A DNA stretch of 64,000 bases from Geodermatophilus ruber (GTDB lineage Bacteria > Actinomycetota > Actinomycetes > Mycobacteriales > Geodermatophilaceae): the NCBI RefSeq assembly GCF_900114385.1, contig NZ_FOSW01000002.1, positions 462,570-526,569 of the forward strand, written 5' to 3'. A program made the position numbers and the translations under genes. This document shows, one piece after another, positions 43,065-52,711 of this stretch (position 1 is the stretch's first letter; each line of letters begins with the position of its first letter). The notes under the pieces were generated by a model that ran no database searches, was not told where the DNA came from, and saw only the letters and a program-made list of their open reading frames with translations.

Positions 43065-43652
43065 GTGACCTCCTCCCCGCCGGCCAGCCGGTTCCCCGTC
43101 CCCCCACGCGACGAGCTCCCCGCCGACCTGCGGGAACGCTTCGACGACGTCGAGGAGCGCTCCGGCTTCCTGCCCAACGTCTTCGCCGCGCTGTCGTGGC
43201 GCCCCGCCGAGGCCGCGGCGTTCTTCGCGCTGCACGACGCGCTCATGGACAAGGAGACCCCCGGGCTGTCCAAGGCGGACCGGGAGCTGATCGTCGTCGC
43301 CACCAGCGCCGCCAACGACTGCCTGTACTGCGTCGTCGCGCACGGCGCGATCGCCCGCATCCGGTCCCGGGATCCGTACCTCGCCGACCAGGTGGCCGTC
43401 GACTGGCGCAAGGCGCCGCTGCCGCCGCGCATGCGGGCGGTGCTCGAGGTGGCGGTGCGGCTGGCCGTCGAGCCGGTGGCGGTCACCGCCGCGGACCTGG
43501 CCGGGCTGCGTGACCACGACCTCACCGAGGACGACGTCTGGGACGTCGGCGCGATCGTCTCGCTGTTCGCGCTCTCCAACCGGCTGGCGCACTGGGCGGC
43601 GATCCCGCCGAACGAGGAGTTCTACCTGATGGGCCGGCTGGCCCGGGAGTGA
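43065..43652 (+). CDS. AhpD/carboxymuconolactone decarboxylase-family peroxidase-related protein
   Basis: 195-residue all-helical AhpD-fold protein of the peroxidase-related enzyme group. The redox motif C-x2-C-x3-H is seen as CLYCVVAH (about 88-95) after a SKADRELIVVATSAAND helix; the N-terminal DVEERSGFLPNVFAALSWRP is typical of the group. It likely detoxifies peroxides or handles a thiol relay; no substrate is known. It lies 21 bp after ftsQ and before ftsZ, where actinobacterial clusters normally have no gene, so it would be co-transcribed with the division genes. Confidence 0.88.
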   Translation: MTSSPPASRFPVPPRDELPADLRERFDDVEERSGFLPNVFAALSWRPAEAAAFFALHDALMDKETPGLSKADRELIVVATSAANDCLYCVVAHGAIARIRSRDPYLADQVAVDWRKAPLPPRMRAVLEVAVRLAVEPVAVTAADLAGLRDHDLTEDDVWDVGAIVSLFALSNRLAHWAAIPPNEEFYLMGRLARE

Positions 43653-43936
43653 TCGCGGCCACGGGGACCTGCCCGGGCCGGCAGCGAGGACGACACGCGG
43701 AGGCCCGCGACACGCCCGGAGGGGAGGATCACCTCGCAAGTTCCGCGCTCCCGGCGTGTCCGCGCCATTGACCTGGGAATGAGACGTTCCCGGCGCGGGT
43801 CGTCACTCTTCGTGATGCTCGAGTGACCAGTGCGTCGCCTGAGAACTGTGGGAACGCGCTCGTTCGACACGCCGGGCCCCGGCGGGTGCTTGTAGGGGCC
43901 GCGGAAGCCCACCTAACTTCGTCCGCGTCGACCCAG

Positions 43937-43967
43937 TTGACATAACTATAAGGCTTTACTTGAGGAT
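43937..43967 (+). promoter_or_regulatory. AT-rich promoter-like segment before ftsZ
   Basis: TTGACA at 43937-43942 starts the only AT-rich stretch of the 339-bp gap (TTGACATAACTATAAGG, then CTTTACTTGAGGAT). TTGACATAAC before ftsZ is familiar from other actinobacteria. The -10 is ambiguous: GAGGAT at 19 bp, TTTACT at 12 bp. Further upstream, GGGAA-N7-TTCCC (43775-43791) forms a small palindrome. No gene is seen between 43653 and 43991. Confidence 0.6.
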
Positions 43968-43991
43968 GAGGGTCGAGGTCGGGAGTCCCAC

Positions 43992-45278
43992 ATGACACCT
44001 CCGCACAACTACCTCGCGGTCATCAAGGTCGTCGGCATCGGCGGCGGCGGGGTGAACGCGGTCAACCGGATGATCGAGGTCGGCCTCAAGGGGGTCGAGT
44101 TCATCGCCATCAACACCGACGCGCAGGCGCTGCTCATGAGCGACGCCGACGTCAAGCTCGACGTCGGTCGTGAGCTGACCCGCGGGCTGGGCGCCGGCGC
44201 CCAGCCGGACGTCGGCCGGCAGGCCGCCGAGGACCACCGCGAGGAGATCGAAGAGGTGCTCAAGGGCGCCGACATGGTCTTCGTGACGGCAGGCGAGGGC
44301 GGTGGCACGGGTACCGGCGGTGCGCCGGTGGTGGCCTCCATCGCCCGCAAGCTCGGCGCTCTGACCATCGGCGTGGTCACCCGGCCCTTCTCCTTCGAGG
44401 GCAAGCGCCGCGCGGTGCAGGCCGAGTCGGGGATCGAGGAGCTGCGCAACGAGTGCGACACGCTCATCGTGATCCCCAACGACCGGCTGCTGCAGCTCGG
44501 TGATCGCAACGTCAGCGTGATGGACGCGTTCCGCACCGCCGACCAGGTGCTCCTCTCCGGCGTCCAGGGCATCACCGACCTCATCACCACGCCCGGCCTG
44601 ATCAACCTCGACTTCGCCGACGTGAAGTCGGTCATGTCCGGGGCGGGCTCGGCGCTCATGGGCATCGGCAGCGCCCGGGGGGACAACCGCGCCCTGCTGG
44701 CCGCCGAGCAGGCGATCGCCAGCCCGCTGCTGGAGGCCTCGATGGAGGGCGCCCACGGCGTCCTGCTGTCCATCTCGGGCGGCTCGGACCTGGGCCTGTT
44801 CGAGATCAACGAGGCGGCCTCGCTGGTCTCCGACGCCGCGCACGCCGACGCCAACATCATCTTCGGTGCCGTCATCGACGACGCCCTGGGTGACGAGGTG
44901 CGGGTCACGGTCATCGCCGCCGGCTTCGACGGCGGCAAGCCCAACTCCCGCAAGGACGCCGGGGTCGCCTCGGTCGCAGCCGCGACGCCGGTGGCCCCGC
45001 CCGCGGCGTCCGCGCGCCTGCCGGTGCACCCGCAGCCGGTCGCCTCGGCCCCGCCGGTGCAGACCGGGGAGCGGCTCGTCGGCTCCGCGCCGGCGACCCA
45101 GCCGACGCCGCCGTCGACCTCGCAGATGCCGGCCCGGCCGGCGGTGGCGTCCGCCGGCGGCGGCATCACCGTCCCTCCGCTGCCCCCGGTCCCCGGTTCG
45201 GTCGGCGGCGCGCGGCGCCCGCTGTCCAACGAGGACTTCGAGGAGGAGCTCGACATCCCGGAGTTCCTGCGTCAGTGA
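43992..45278 (+). CDS. ftsZ: Cell division GTPase FtsZ
   Basis: 428-residue tubulin-like GTPase forming the Z ring. The GTP-binding parts [17 protein letters not shown] (about 12-28), tubulin signature [16 protein letters not shown] (about 98-113), [15 protein letters not shown] and the T7 loop [11 protein letters not shown] are intact. A Pro/Ala-rich linker (about 320-410) leads to the C-terminal LDIPEFLRQ peptide, which recruits SepF and FtsW. ATG 43992 is chosen at [13 protein letters not shown] as in other actinobacteria. It has its own promoter-like region. Confidence 0.97.
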   Translation: MTPPHNYLAVIKVVGIGGGGVNAVNRMIEVGLKGVEFIAINTDAQALLMSDADVKLDVGRELTRGLGAGAQPDVGRQAAEDHREEIEEVLKGADMVFVTAGEGGGTGTGGAPVVASIARKLGALTIGVVTRPFSFEGKRRAVQAESGIEELRNECDTLIVIPNDRLLQLGDRNVSVMDAFRTADQVLLSGVQGITDLITTPGLINLDFADVKSVMSGAGSALMGIGSARGDNRALLAAEQAIASPLLEASMEGAHGVLLSISGGSDLGLFEINEAASLVSDAAHADANIIFGAVIDDALGDEVRVTVIAAGFDGGKPNSRKDAGVASVAAATPVAPPAASARLPVHPQPVASAPPVQTGERLVGSAPATQPTPPSTSQMPARPAVASAGGGITVPPLPPVPGSVGGARRPLSNEDFEEELDIPEFLRQ

Positions 45279-45333
45279 AAGGACCCTCCTGCCCCCTCAC
45301 CGCTCGCAGGCTCGCGGTGAGGAGGACGGGGCC
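45276..45333 (+). repeat. Intergenic palindrome-family element R2, between ftsZ and pgeF
   Basis: Begins at the ftsZ stop with AAAGGACCC. CCTCACCGC (45295-45303) and GCGGTGAGG (45314-45322) form a perfect 9-bp stem around TCGCAGGCTC. The 3' arm contains the GGTGAGGAGG that would be the ribosome site of pgeF (GTG 45334), so folding could hide it. Confidence 0.65.
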
Positions 45334-46065
45334 GTGACGCAGCCTCCGGCCGCCCCGCGGGCGGTGCGACCCCGACGGGTCGTCACCGACCGGCGGGGCG
45401 GCCGGTCCCGTCCGCCGTACGCGTCGTTCAACCTGGGTGACCACGTGGGTGACGACCCGGCCGACGTCGCCGCCAACCGGGAGCGGCTGGCCCGGGAGCT
45501 GGGCGTGCCCGCCGAGCGGCTGGTCTGGATGTCCCAGGTGCACGGCACGGGGGTCGCCGTCGTTGATGGCCCGGTGGACGGGCCGGTGCCCGACACCGAC
45601 GCCCTGGTCACCCGGACTCCGGGCCTGGTGCTGTGCGTCCTGGCCGCCGATTGCGTGCCGGTGCTGCTGGCCGACCCGGTGGAGGGCGTGGTCGCCGCGG
45701 TGCACGCCGGCCGGCAGGGGGTGCAGCGGGGCGTCGTCCCGGCCGCGCTGGCGGCGATGGCCCGGCTGGGCAGCCGGCCGGCCGACGTGACCGCCCTGCT
45801 GGGCCCGGCGATCTGCGGTGCCTGCTACGAGGTGCCGCGCGCCATGCAGGCCGAGGTGGGCCGGGTGGCGCCGGCCAGCGCGGTCCGCACGCGGAAGGGC
45901 ACGCCCGGCCTCGACCTGCGCGCCGGCCTGGCCGAGCTGCTCCGCGGCGCCGGTGTGGCCCAGGTCGTGCACGACCCCCGCTGCACCGCCGAGGACCGCT
46001 TCCTCTACTCACACCGGCGCGACGGCGTCACGGGCCGCCAGGCCGGCGTCACGTGGCTCGGGTGA
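45334..46065 (+). CDS. pgeF: Peptidoglycan editing factor / laccase-domain protein PgeF (YfiH)
   Basis: 243-residue multicopper-like laccase-domain protein; in E. coli YfiH removes wrongly incorporated serine from muropeptide precursors. Conserved ligands are seen: SQVHGTGV (His), LAADCVPVLLADP (Cys), VAAVHAGRQGV (His), GPAICGACYEV and SHRRDGVTGRQ. The usual HAGW reads HAGR here. GTG 45334 follows GTGAGGAGG inside element R2. It is the usual neighbour of ftsZ and yggS in actinobacteria. Confidence 0.9.
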   Translation: MTQPPAAPRAVRPRRVVTDRRGGRSRPPYASFNLGDHVGDDPADVAANRERLARELGVPAERLVWMSQVHGTGVAVVDGPVDGPVPDTDALVTRTPGLVLCVLAADCVPVLLADPVEGVVAAVHAGRQGVQRGVVPAALAAMARLGSRPADVTALLGPAICGACYEVPRAMQAEVGRVAPASAVRTRKGTPGLDLRAGLAELLRGAGVAQVVHDPRCTAEDRFLYSHRRDGVTGRQAGVTWLG

Positions 46066-46106
46066 GCCGGCGGAGCCGTCGGGCCGGAGCAGGAGAGGAT
46101 CACGGG

Positions 46107-46868
46107 GTGAGCTCTCCGGCGGACCGGCTGCAGGTCGTGCGGGCGCGGATCGCCGCCGCGGCCCGCGCCGCGGGGCGCGACTCGGCCTCGGTGGCGCTGC
46201 TGGCCGTGAGCAAGACCTGGCCGGCCGGTGCGGTCCGGGAGCTGGCCGCGCACGGGCAGGCCGACTTCGGTGAGAACCGGGCCCAGGAGCTGCTCGGCAA
46301 GGCCGGTGAGCTGACCGACCTCCCGCTGCGCTGGCACTTCGTCGGCCAGTTGCAGCGGAACAAGGCCGCCGCGATCGCCCGGCTCGGCGCGGTCGTGCAC
46401 TCTGTGGACCGGCCGGCCCTCGCCCGCACGCTGGCCCGGGTGGGCGTGGCGGCCGGGCGGCCGGTCGAGATCTTCCTGCAGGTCGACCTCGGCGGGCCCG
46501 AGGGGGAGGCGGCCGCCCGCGGCGGTGCCGACCCCGCCGCCGTCCCGGCCCTGGCCGACGAGGTGGCCGGGCTCGACGGGGTCCGGCTGCGCGGCCTGAT
46601 GGCCGTCGCGCCGCGGGCGGAGGAGCCGGCGCCGGCGTTCGCCCGGCTGGCGGCCCTCGCCGAACGGGTGCGGGCCGACCATCCGGACGCGTGGGAGCTC
46701 TCGGCCGGCATGAGCGCCGACCTCGAGCCGGCCGTCGCGGCGGGCGCCACGCTCGTGCGTGTCGGTACCGCGCTCTTCGGGCAGCGCCCTCTAGCCTCGC
46801 CCGAGGACGAGTCACACCAGTCACACGGGCACCAGGCCGCGTGCGGCCCTGGCGCGTCGGAACGCTGA
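46107..46868 (+). CDS. yggS: YggS-type PLP homeostasis protein
   Basis: 253-residue PLP-binding TIM-barrel protein of the YggS/PROSC family, which maintains free pyridoxal phosphate levels and has no known catalysis. The PLP lysine is in LLAVSKTWP (K36). Also seen are [28 protein letters not shown], the [13 protein letters not shown] loop and the phosphate-binding [28 protein letters not shown] precedes GTG 46107. A His/Ser-rich tail after the GTALFGQR end is unusual and probably disordered. Lies 41 bp after pgeF. Confidence 0.93.
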   Translation: MSSPADRLQVVRARIAAAARAAGRDSASVALLAVSKTWPAGAVRELAAHGQADFGENRAQELLGKAGELTDLPLRWHFVGQLQRNKAAAIARLGAVVHSVDRPALARTLARVGVAAGRPVEIFLQVDLGGPEGEAAARGGADPAAVPALADEVAGLDGVRLRGLMAVAPRAEEPAPAFARLAALAERVRADHPDAWELSAGMSADLEPAVAAGATLVRVGTALFGQRPLASPEDESHQSHGHQAACGPGASER

Positions 46869-46894
46869 CGACACCACCAGAAGGGGGAGGTCTG

Positions 46895-47671
46895 ATGGCC
46901 GGAACCATGCGCAAGATGGGCATCTACCTCGGGCTCGTGGAGGACGACGACGCCCGCGCCTACGGCCGGTACGACGCCCGGCAGTCGGAGTACCCGGACC
47001 GCCGCGACCGGCCCGACGACCGCCGGTACGGCCGGTACGCCGCGGACGAGGCCTACGACGACCACTACACCGAGGTCGGCGAGCGGTACGCCGACGACCA
47101 CCCCGGTGACCGGTACGACCGCTACGAGGACGAGCTCGAGGCCGACCTCGCGTCGGCCCCCGAGCCCGAGCTCCCGGTCGTCCGGCGGCCCGTGGCGGCC
47201 CGCGGCCTGGGTCTGGCCCCGGCCGCCGGCTCGGCGCGCGTGAGCGGCCTCGCCGGCGCCGGGGCCGGCAGCGGCGCCGGGACCGGGCCGGGTGCCTCGG
47301 CCACGTCCGGCGCCGCCGGGCTCGCCGTCCGCGAGCCGGTCGCCGCGGTCCCGGAGCCCGCCCCGACCCCCGCGCCGGCCCCCGCCCCGCAGCCGTACCG
47401 GATCACCACGCTGCACCCGCGCACCTACAACGAGGCCCGCCAGATCGGCGAGAGCTTCCGCGACGGGATGCCGGTCATCATGAACCTGACCGAGATGAAC
47501 GACGCCGACGCGAAGCGACTGGTGGATTTCGCTGCGGGGCTGTCCTTCGGGCTGCGCGGTAGTATCGAGCGCGTCACGAACAAGGTGTTCCTGCTCAGCC
47601 CGAGGGACGTCGACGTGACGGCCGAGGACAAGGCGCGGATCCGCGAAGGCGGGTTCTTCAACCAGTCCTGA
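46895..47671 (+). CDS. sepF: Cell division protein SepF
   Basis: 258-residue SepF that anchors FtsZ to the membrane. An N-terminal amphipathic helix ([19 protein letters not shown], 1-19) inserts in the membrane; a Tyr/Asp/Arg-rich region (20-85) and an Ala/Pro/Gly-rich linker (about 95-165) follow. The C-terminal SepF core begins [18 protein letters not shown] and contains [20 protein letters not shown] and [13 protein letters not shown]. Longer than Bacillus SepF because of the linker, as in other actinobacteria. AAGGGGGAGG precedes ATG 46895. Confidence 0.93.
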   Translation: MAGTMRKMGIYLGLVEDDDARAYGRYDARQSEYPDRRDRPDDRRYGRYAADEAYDDHYTEVGERYADDHPGDRYDRYEDELEADLASAPEPELPVVRRPVAARGLGLAPAAGSARVSGLAGAGAGSGAGTGPGASATSGAAGLAVREPVAAVPEPAPTPAPAPAPQPYRITTLHPRTYNEARQIGESFRDGMPVIMNLTEMNDADAKRLVDFAAGLSFGLRGSIERVTNKVFLLSPRDVDVTAEDKARIREGGFFNQS

Positions 47672-47725
47672 GGCCGACCGCAGGACTGGACACGGCACGC
47701 GAGGTGCCCCGAACGAACGAGGACC

Positions 47726-48013
47726 GTGGCTCTCTTCTGGCAGATCGTCTCGTCGGTGCTGCTCGTCTTCCTCGTCCTGCTCTTCGCGCGGTTCGTCGTC
47801 GACTGGGTGATGGTGCTGGCGCGCAGCTGGCGCCCGTCCGGGCTGGTCGCAGCGGGGCTGGAGGTGGTCTACGCCACCACCGACCCCCCGCTGAAGGCCG
47901 TCCGGAAGGTCATCCCGCCCCTCAACCTGGGGACCATCCGTTTGGACCTCGGGTTTATGGTGCTTCTGATTGCCGTGTACATCCTGCGTGGCATCACGCT
48001 CCAACTCGCCTGA
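47726..48013 (+). CDS. YggT-family membrane protein
   Basis: 95-residue membrane protein with two hydrophobic helices (about 4-25 and 68-92), separated by a cytoplasmic-type loop carrying the YggT signature ATTDPPLKAVRKVIPPLNLG. Function is unknown; YggT genes lie between sepF and divIVA across actinobacteria and firmicutes, pointing to envelope or division roles. GTG 47726 follows GAACGAGGACC. Stop codon to divIVA is 112 bp, with no clear structure in that gap. Confidence 0.9.
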   Translation: MALFWQIVSSVLLVFLVLLFARFVVDWVMVLARSWRPSGLVAAGLEVVYATTDPPLKAVRKVIPPLNLGTIRLDLGFMVLLIAVYILRGITLQLA

Positions 48014-48125
48014 TCCGTGCGGATGCTGAAGCTGCCGGAGATGGTGCCGTTGTGAGCTGGGTGCGGTCTGCCGCCGCTCGTCCGAGAACGTCCCTGTTCC
48101 CGCTGTCCGACCCGAGGTGAGCCCG

Positions 48126-48845
48126 ATGCCACTCACGCCTGCCGACGTGCACAACGTCGTCTTCAAGAAGCCGCCGATCGGCAAGCGGGGCTACGACGAG
48201 GACGAGGTGGACGCCTTCCTCGATGTCGTGGAGGCCGAGCTGGCCCGGCTGATCGAGGAGAACAACGAGCTCCGCTCGGGGTCGGCCACCGGCCGCACGC
48301 CCCGCGCCGAGGCTCCCGAGGTGCCCACCCCGGCCGCGGCCCCGCCGCCCCCGCCGGCGGCCGCTCGCGAGGACGACAGCGCCCGGGCCTCCCGGATGCT
48401 CGCGCTGGCCACCGAGACCGCCGACAAGTACGTCAACGAGGCCAAGGCGCAGGCCGACCAGATGGTGGCCAGCGCCAAGAGCAACAGCGAGCGCATGGTC
48501 ACCGACGCGCGCGCCAAGAGCGAGCAGTTGGTCAGCGAGGCCAAGATGCGCGCCGACTCGATGGTCAGCGACGCCCGTACCCGGGCCGACACGATGGAGC
48601 GCGAGGCGCGGGCCAAGGCCGCGGCCCTGGACCAGGACGCCGAGCGCCGGCACACCGAGGTCATGGGCTCGCTCGAGGAGAAGCGGAGCAGCCTCGAGCG
48701 CAAGATCGAGGAGCTGCGCACCTTCGAGCGGGAGTACCGCACCCGCCTGCGGTCCTACCTGGAGTCGCACCTGCGCGACCTGGACAGCCGCGGCTCGGCC
48801 GAGCCGGCGTCCAACAGTCGGCAGACCCAGCACGCCGGCGCCTGA
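48126..48845 (+). CDS. divIVA: DivIVA/Wag31 polar growth protein
   Basis: 239-residue DivIVA homologue. The membrane-binding head [33 protein letters not shown] (split across residues 1-33) is followed by a short coiled coil, a Pro/Ala linker (about 60-85) and a long Ala/Glu/Lys-rich coiled coil (about 90-220). It marks curved membrane at poles and septa and recruits the elongation machinery in actinobacteria. ATG 48126 is preferred to GTG 48117 because GAGGTGA lies at 48113-48119. Ends before element R3. Confidence 0.93.
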   Translation: MPLTPADVHNVVFKKPPIGKRGYDEDEVDAFLDVVEAELARLIEENNELRSGSATGRTPRAEAPEVPTPAAAPPPPPAAAREDDSARASRMLALATETADKYVNEAKAQADQMVASAKSNSERMVTDARAKSEQLVSEAKMRADSMVSDARTRADTMEREARAKAAALDQDAERRHTEVMGSLEEKRSSLERKIEELRTFEREYRTRLRSYLESHLRDLDSRGSAEPASNSRQTQHAGA

Positions 48846-48893
48846 GAAAGGACCCCCTGGGCCCCGCGGGCTCGGGAACGCCAGGAGGGGGTC
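48846..48893 (+). repeat. Intergenic palindrome-family element R3, after divIVA
   Basis: Starts directly after the divIVA stop with GAAAGGACCCCC. GACCCCCT (48851-48858) pairs with AGGGGGTC (48886-48893), with a weaker CCTGG/CCAGG pairing inside. The loop carries GCGGGCTCGGG rather than the CACTCGCA core of R1 and R4. Confidence 0.55.
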
Positions 48894-48898
48894 GGGCT

Positions 48899-48932
48899 CG
48901 AGGGCCCTCGGACCACGGTCCGGGGGCCCTCG
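48899..48932 (+). terminator. Strong hairpin downstream of divIVA
   Basis: CGAGGGCCC and GGGCCCTCG (9 bp) extend through a T-G position into CGGACC/GGTCCG, giving about 15-16 pairs around two central bases (at least one inner pair must open). No T-run follows, as is common for actinobacterial terminators. It would separate the dcw cluster from the next gene. Confidence 0.6.
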
Positions 48933-48978
48933 CCGCGTTCGGGGGCGGGCGGCCCGTGAGCCCGGTTACAGTCGGCCC

Positions 48979-49530
48979 GTGATCGTGGCGGCGGGACTGC
49001 TGGTGTTGATCGGCCTCGGGCTGTTCGTCGGTGGCCTGGGCACGGGCGTCACCGCCCTGTACTGGTCCTGCGTCGTCGCCTGCGCCCTGGCCGCCGTGCT
49101 GCTGGTCCTCACCCGGGTGCGGATGAGCCGGGAGGCCACCGCCTTCGCCGAGCGGGCCGCGCCCCCGCCGTCGACAGCGTCGGCCGCCCTCCCGGCCGCC
49201 CCGGAGCCGCCCACGGCCGTCGTGGAGCCCCCCGCGCCGGCCGCGGAGCCTCCGACACCGACCGTCCCCGCAGCGGACGGCGAGCCGGGCGAGGAGGACG
49301 TCGAGGTCACCGACCTGCTGCTCGTCGTCGACGCGCGCGACGAGGTGCTGGTCGTGGACGAGCACCCCCGCTACCACCTCGCGGGCTGCCGGCACCTGAC
49401 CGGGCACGAGCCGATCCCGCTGCCCCTGGCCGAGGCCCGCACCGACGGCTTCACCCCGTGCGCGACGTGCCGGCCGGTGCGGCACGTCGCCGACGCCGAA
49501 CGCGCCCGCAACGCCGCCCGCACCCCCTGA
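48979..49530 (+). CDS. Membrane protein with a C-terminal Cys/His cluster
   Basis: 183-residue protein, not assigned to a family. Two N-terminal membrane helices (about 1-22 and 25-46), a Pro/Ala/Glu-rich linker (about 60-105), and a C-terminal soluble domain. That domain shows an H-x5-C-x2-L arrangement (HPRYHLAGCRHLTG) followed by a P-C-x2-C (FTPCATCRP), a zinc-type cluster. GTG 48979 has only a poor ribosome site. Its end lies 22 bp from the convergent ileS stop. Function unknown; it sits where traR/dksA-like genes often lie. Confidence 0.75.
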   Translation: MIVAAGLLVLIGLGLFVGGLGTGVTALYWSCVVACALAAVLLVLTRVRMSREATAFAERAAPPPSTASAALPAAPEPPTAVVEPPAPAAEPPTPTVPAADGEPGEEDVEVTDLLLVVDARDEVLVVDEHPRYHLAGCRHLTGHEPIPLPLAEARTDGFTPCATCRPVRHVADAERARNAARTP

Positions 49531-49552
49531 GGGCGCGGGCCCGGCCCCTGGC

Positions 49553-52500
49553 TCAGTCGCTTGCGCGGGCCACCCAGAACCGGGAGCCGGCCGGCCCCTC
49601 GGCCCCTTCGCCCTCGCCCGCGGTCCGCGGGTGCACGCGGACCGCCAGCACCTCCGCGGCCACCTGCTCGGCCTGCTCCTCCAGCGCCTGGGCCATCTTC
49701 TCCCCGCCCGCGCCGTCCGCGGTCCACCACAGCTCGATGCGGTCGCTGACCGCCAGACCGCTGTTCTTGCGGGCCTCCTGCACCAGCCGGACCGCCTCGC
49801 GGACCAGGCCGGCCCGCTCCAGCTCCGGGGTGAGCTCCAGATCCAGGGCCACGGTGAGACCACCGCTGCTGGCCACCGTCCAGCCCTCCCGCGGGGTCTC
49901 GGTGACGATCAGGTCGCCGTCGGTCAGCGGGACGGTCTGCCCGTCCACCTGCACCGTCGCCGTCCCGGCGCGGTAGGCGGCGGTCAGCTCGGTGGGGTCG
50001 GCGGCCGCGACGGCCTTCGCCACCGCCTGCACCTGCTTGCCCAGCCGGCGCCCGACCGCCCGGAAGTCCACCTTCACGCTCACGTCGACCAGATCCCCAC
50101 CCACCGAGGACAGGTCGGCCAGCTCCTGCACGTTGAGCTCGTCGGCGACCTCGGCCACCAGATCGCGGGGCAGCGACGACCAGCCGGGAGCGGCGACGAC
50201 GGCGCGGCCCAGGGGCTGCCGGGTGCGGACCTTGGCCGAGGTGCGGGCCGAGCGGCCCAGCTCGACCAGGCGCCGCACGAGGGCCACCTGGGCCACGAGC
50301 GTGTCGTCGCGGGCCTCCTCGTCCACCTGTGGCCAGGAGGTCAGGTGCACGCTGTCGACCGGCTCCGGGAGGCCGGGGGCGACCGCGCGGCCCCACACCT
50401 CCTCGGTGATGAACGGGGTGAACGGCGCCATGAGCCGGGTCAGCCCGTCGAGCACCTCGTGCAGCGTGGCCAGCGCCGCGGGGTCGCCGTCCCAGAACCG
50501 GCGGCGGGAGCGGCGCACGTACCAGTTGGACAGGTCATCGACGAACTGCGCGAGCAGCCGCCCGGCGCCCTGGGTGTCGAAGTCCTCCAACGCGGCGGTG
50601 ACGCCGTCGGTGACCGCGGCCAGCTCCGCGAGCGCCCAGCGGTCCAGCAGCGGCCGCTCGGCGCGGGCCGGGGCGGGGCGGGTGGTGGGATCCCAGCCGT
50701 TGGTCTCCGCGTAGAGGGTGAAGAAGCTGGCGGTGTTCCAGTAGGTCAGCAGGACCTTGCGGACCACCTCGGACAGCGTCTCGTGCCCCACCCGCCGGGC
50801 CGACCACGGCGAGCCGCCGGCGAGCATGAACCAGCGGACGGCGTCGGCGCCGTGCCGGTCCATCAGCGGGATCGGCTCGAGGATGTTGCCCAGGTGCTTG
50901 CTCATCTTCCGGCCGTCCTCGGCCAGGATGTGGCCCAGGCACAGCACGTTCTCGTACGGGTTCTTCCCGAAGACCAGCGTGCCGACGGCCATCAGCGAGT
51001 AGAACCAGCCGCGGGTCTGGTCGATCGCCTCGCAGATGAACTGCGCGGGGTAGGCGGCCTCGAACTCCTCCTGGTTGCGGTACGGCGCCCCCCACTGGGC
51101 GAAGGGCATCGAGCCGGAGTCGTACCAGGCGTCGATGACCTGCGGCACCCGCCGGTAGGTGCCCTCCTCGCCGGGCAGGGTGAAGGTCACCTCGTCGATG
51201 TAGGGCCGGTGCGGGTCGAGAGCGGAGAGGTCCCGGCCGGTGCGCTCCGAGAGCTCGGCCAGCGACCCGACGGCGACCATCCGGGACGGGTCGGCGTCGT
51301 TGCGCCAGATCGGCAGCGGAGTGCCCCAGTACCGGTCGCGGGACAGCGCCCAGTCGACGTTGTTGCGCAGCCAGTCGCCGTAGCGACCCCACTTGATGGT
51401 CTCCGGGTACCAGTGGGTCTTCTCGTTCTCGGCGAGCAGCTGGTCCTTGATCGCCGACGTGCGGATGTACCAGGAGGGCTGCGCGTAGTACATCAGCGGC
51501 GTGTGGCAGCGCCAGCAGTGCGGATAGCTGTGCTCGTAGCGCTGCTCGCGGAACAGCACGCCGCGGCGCTGCAGGTCCTCGACCAGCGTGGGGTCGGCGG
51601 CCTTGAAGAAGTGCCCGCCGACCAGCGGGATCTCCGGGAGGAAGTGCCCGGTGGGGTCGATCGGGTTGACCACCGGCAGCCCGTAGGCGCGGCAGACGGC
51701 CAGGTCGTCGGCGCCGAACGCGGGGGACTGGTGCACCAGCCCGGTGCCGTCCTCGGTGGTGACGTAGTCGGCCAGGACGACGAAGTGGGCGTCGGTCCCC
51801 TCGGGGAACTCGACCAGGTCGAACGGCCGCTGGTAGTGCACCCGCTCCCAGTCCCGGCCGCTCGTGCGGGCCAGCACCTCCGCGTCCTCACCGAGGACGG
51901 CGGACAGCAGCGGTTCGGCGACGACGAACGTGCCGGCGTCCGTGCGGGCGACGACGTAGGTGACGTCCGGGTTGACCGCGACGGCGGTGTTGGACGGCAG
52001 CGTCCACGGCGTCGTGGTCCAGATGAGCAGGTCGGCCCTGCCGGCCCACTCGCCGCTGGTGACCGGCAGCCGCACGTAGACCGACGGGTCGGTGATCGTC
52101 TCGTACCCCTGGGCGACCTCGTGGTCGGACAGGCCGGTGCCGCAGCGCGGGCAGTACGGCGCGACCCGGTGGTCCTCGACCAGCAGGCCCTTGTCGAAGA
52201 TCTGCTTGAGCGACCACCAGACGCTCTCGATGTAGGCCGGGTCCATCGTCCAGTAGGCGGTGGACATGTCGACCCAGTAGCCCATCCGGCGGGTGAGGTC
52301 GGCGAAGTCGGCGACGTGCCGCTCGACGGACTCCCGGCAGCGGGCGTTGAACTCGGCGATGCCGAAGCGTTCGATGTCCGGCTTCCCGGCGAAGCCGAGC
52401 TCCTGCTCGACGGCGATCTCCACCGGCAGGCCGTGGCAGTCCCAGCCGGCGCGGCGGGGCACGTGCCACCCCTGCATGGTCTTGAACCGGGGGAAGACGT

Positions 52501-52711
52501 CCTTGAAGGCGCGCGCCTCGATGTGGTGGGTGCCGGGGCGGCCGTTGGCGGTGGGCGGTCCCTCGTAGAACACCCACTGCGGCCTGCCGGTCGACGCCTC
52601 CAGCGAGCGGGCGAAGACCTTGTCGACCTCCCAGCGGCCCAGGATCTCCTGCTCGAGGGCGGGCAGGTCGACCTGAGGGGGCAGCGCGCGGAAGGGGCCG
52701 GGAGAACTCAC
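49553..52711 (-). CDS. ileS: Isoleucyl-tRNA synthetase
   Basis: 1052-residue class I synthetase charging tRNAIle. The HIGH-type motif is GTHHIEAR (60-67, His-His-Ile), KMSKH at 602-606 is the KMSKS motif. The CP1 editing domain includes WTTTPWTLPSNTAV and GTGLVHQSPAFGADD. The zinc ribbon CPRCG (about 190) and CWRCH pairs and the anticodon-binding domain FVDDLSNWYVRRSRRRFW follow. Length and the zinc sites fit the actinobacterial/eukaryote-like IleS2 type, which is often mupirocin-insensitive. GTG 52711 is used. Unusually it is on the opposite strand to the dcw genes. Confidence 0.95.
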   Translation of the reverse strand: MSSPGPFRALPPQVDLPALEQEILGRWEVDKVFARSLEASTGRPQWVFYEGPPTANGRPGTHHIEARAFKDVFPRFKTMQGWHVPRRAGWDCHGLPVEIAVEQELGFAGKPDIERFGIAEFNARCRESVERHVADFADLTRRMGYWVDMSTAYWTMDPAYIESVWWSLKQIFDKGLLVEDHRVAPYCPRCGTGLSDHEVAQGYETITDPSVYVRLPVTSGEWAGRADLLIWTTTPWTLPSNTAVAVNPDVTYVVARTDAGTFVVAEPLLSAVLGEDAEVLARTSGRDWERVHYQRPFDLVEFPEGTDAHFVVLADYVTTEDGTGLVHQSPAFGADDLAVCRAYGLPVVNPIDPTGHFLPEIPLVGGHFFKAADPTLVEDLQRRGVLFREQRYEHSYPHCWRCHTPLMYYAQPSWYIRTSAIKDQLLAENEKTHWYPETIKWGRYGDWLRNNVDWALSRDRYWGTPLPIWRNDADPSRMVAVGSLAELSERTGRDLSALDPHRPYIDEVTFTLPGEEGTYRRVPQVIDAWYDSGSMPFAQWGAPYRNQEEFEAAYPAQFICEAIDQTRGWFYSLMAVGTLVFGKNPYENVLCLGHILAEDGRKMSKHLGNILEPIPLMDRHGADAVRWFMLAGGSPWSARRVGHETLSEVVRKVLLTYWNTASFFTLYAETNGWDPTTRPAPARAERPLLDRWALAELAAVTDGVTAALEDFDTQGAGRLLAQFVDDLSNWYVRRSRRRFWDGDPAALATLHEVLDGLTRLMAPFTPFITEEVWGRAVAPGLPEPVDSVHLTSWPQVDEEARDDTLVAQVALVRRLVELGRSARTSAKVRTRQPLGRAVVAAPGWSSLPRDLVAEVADELNVQELADLSSVGGDLVDVSVKVDFRAVGRRLGKQVQAVAKAVAAADPTELTAAYRAGTATVQVDGQTVPLTDGDLIVTETPREGWTVASSGGLTVALDLELTPELERAGLVREAVRLVQEARKNSGLAVSDRIELWWTADGAGGEKMAQALEEQAEQVAAEVLAVRVHPRTAGEGEGAEGPAGSRFWVARASD

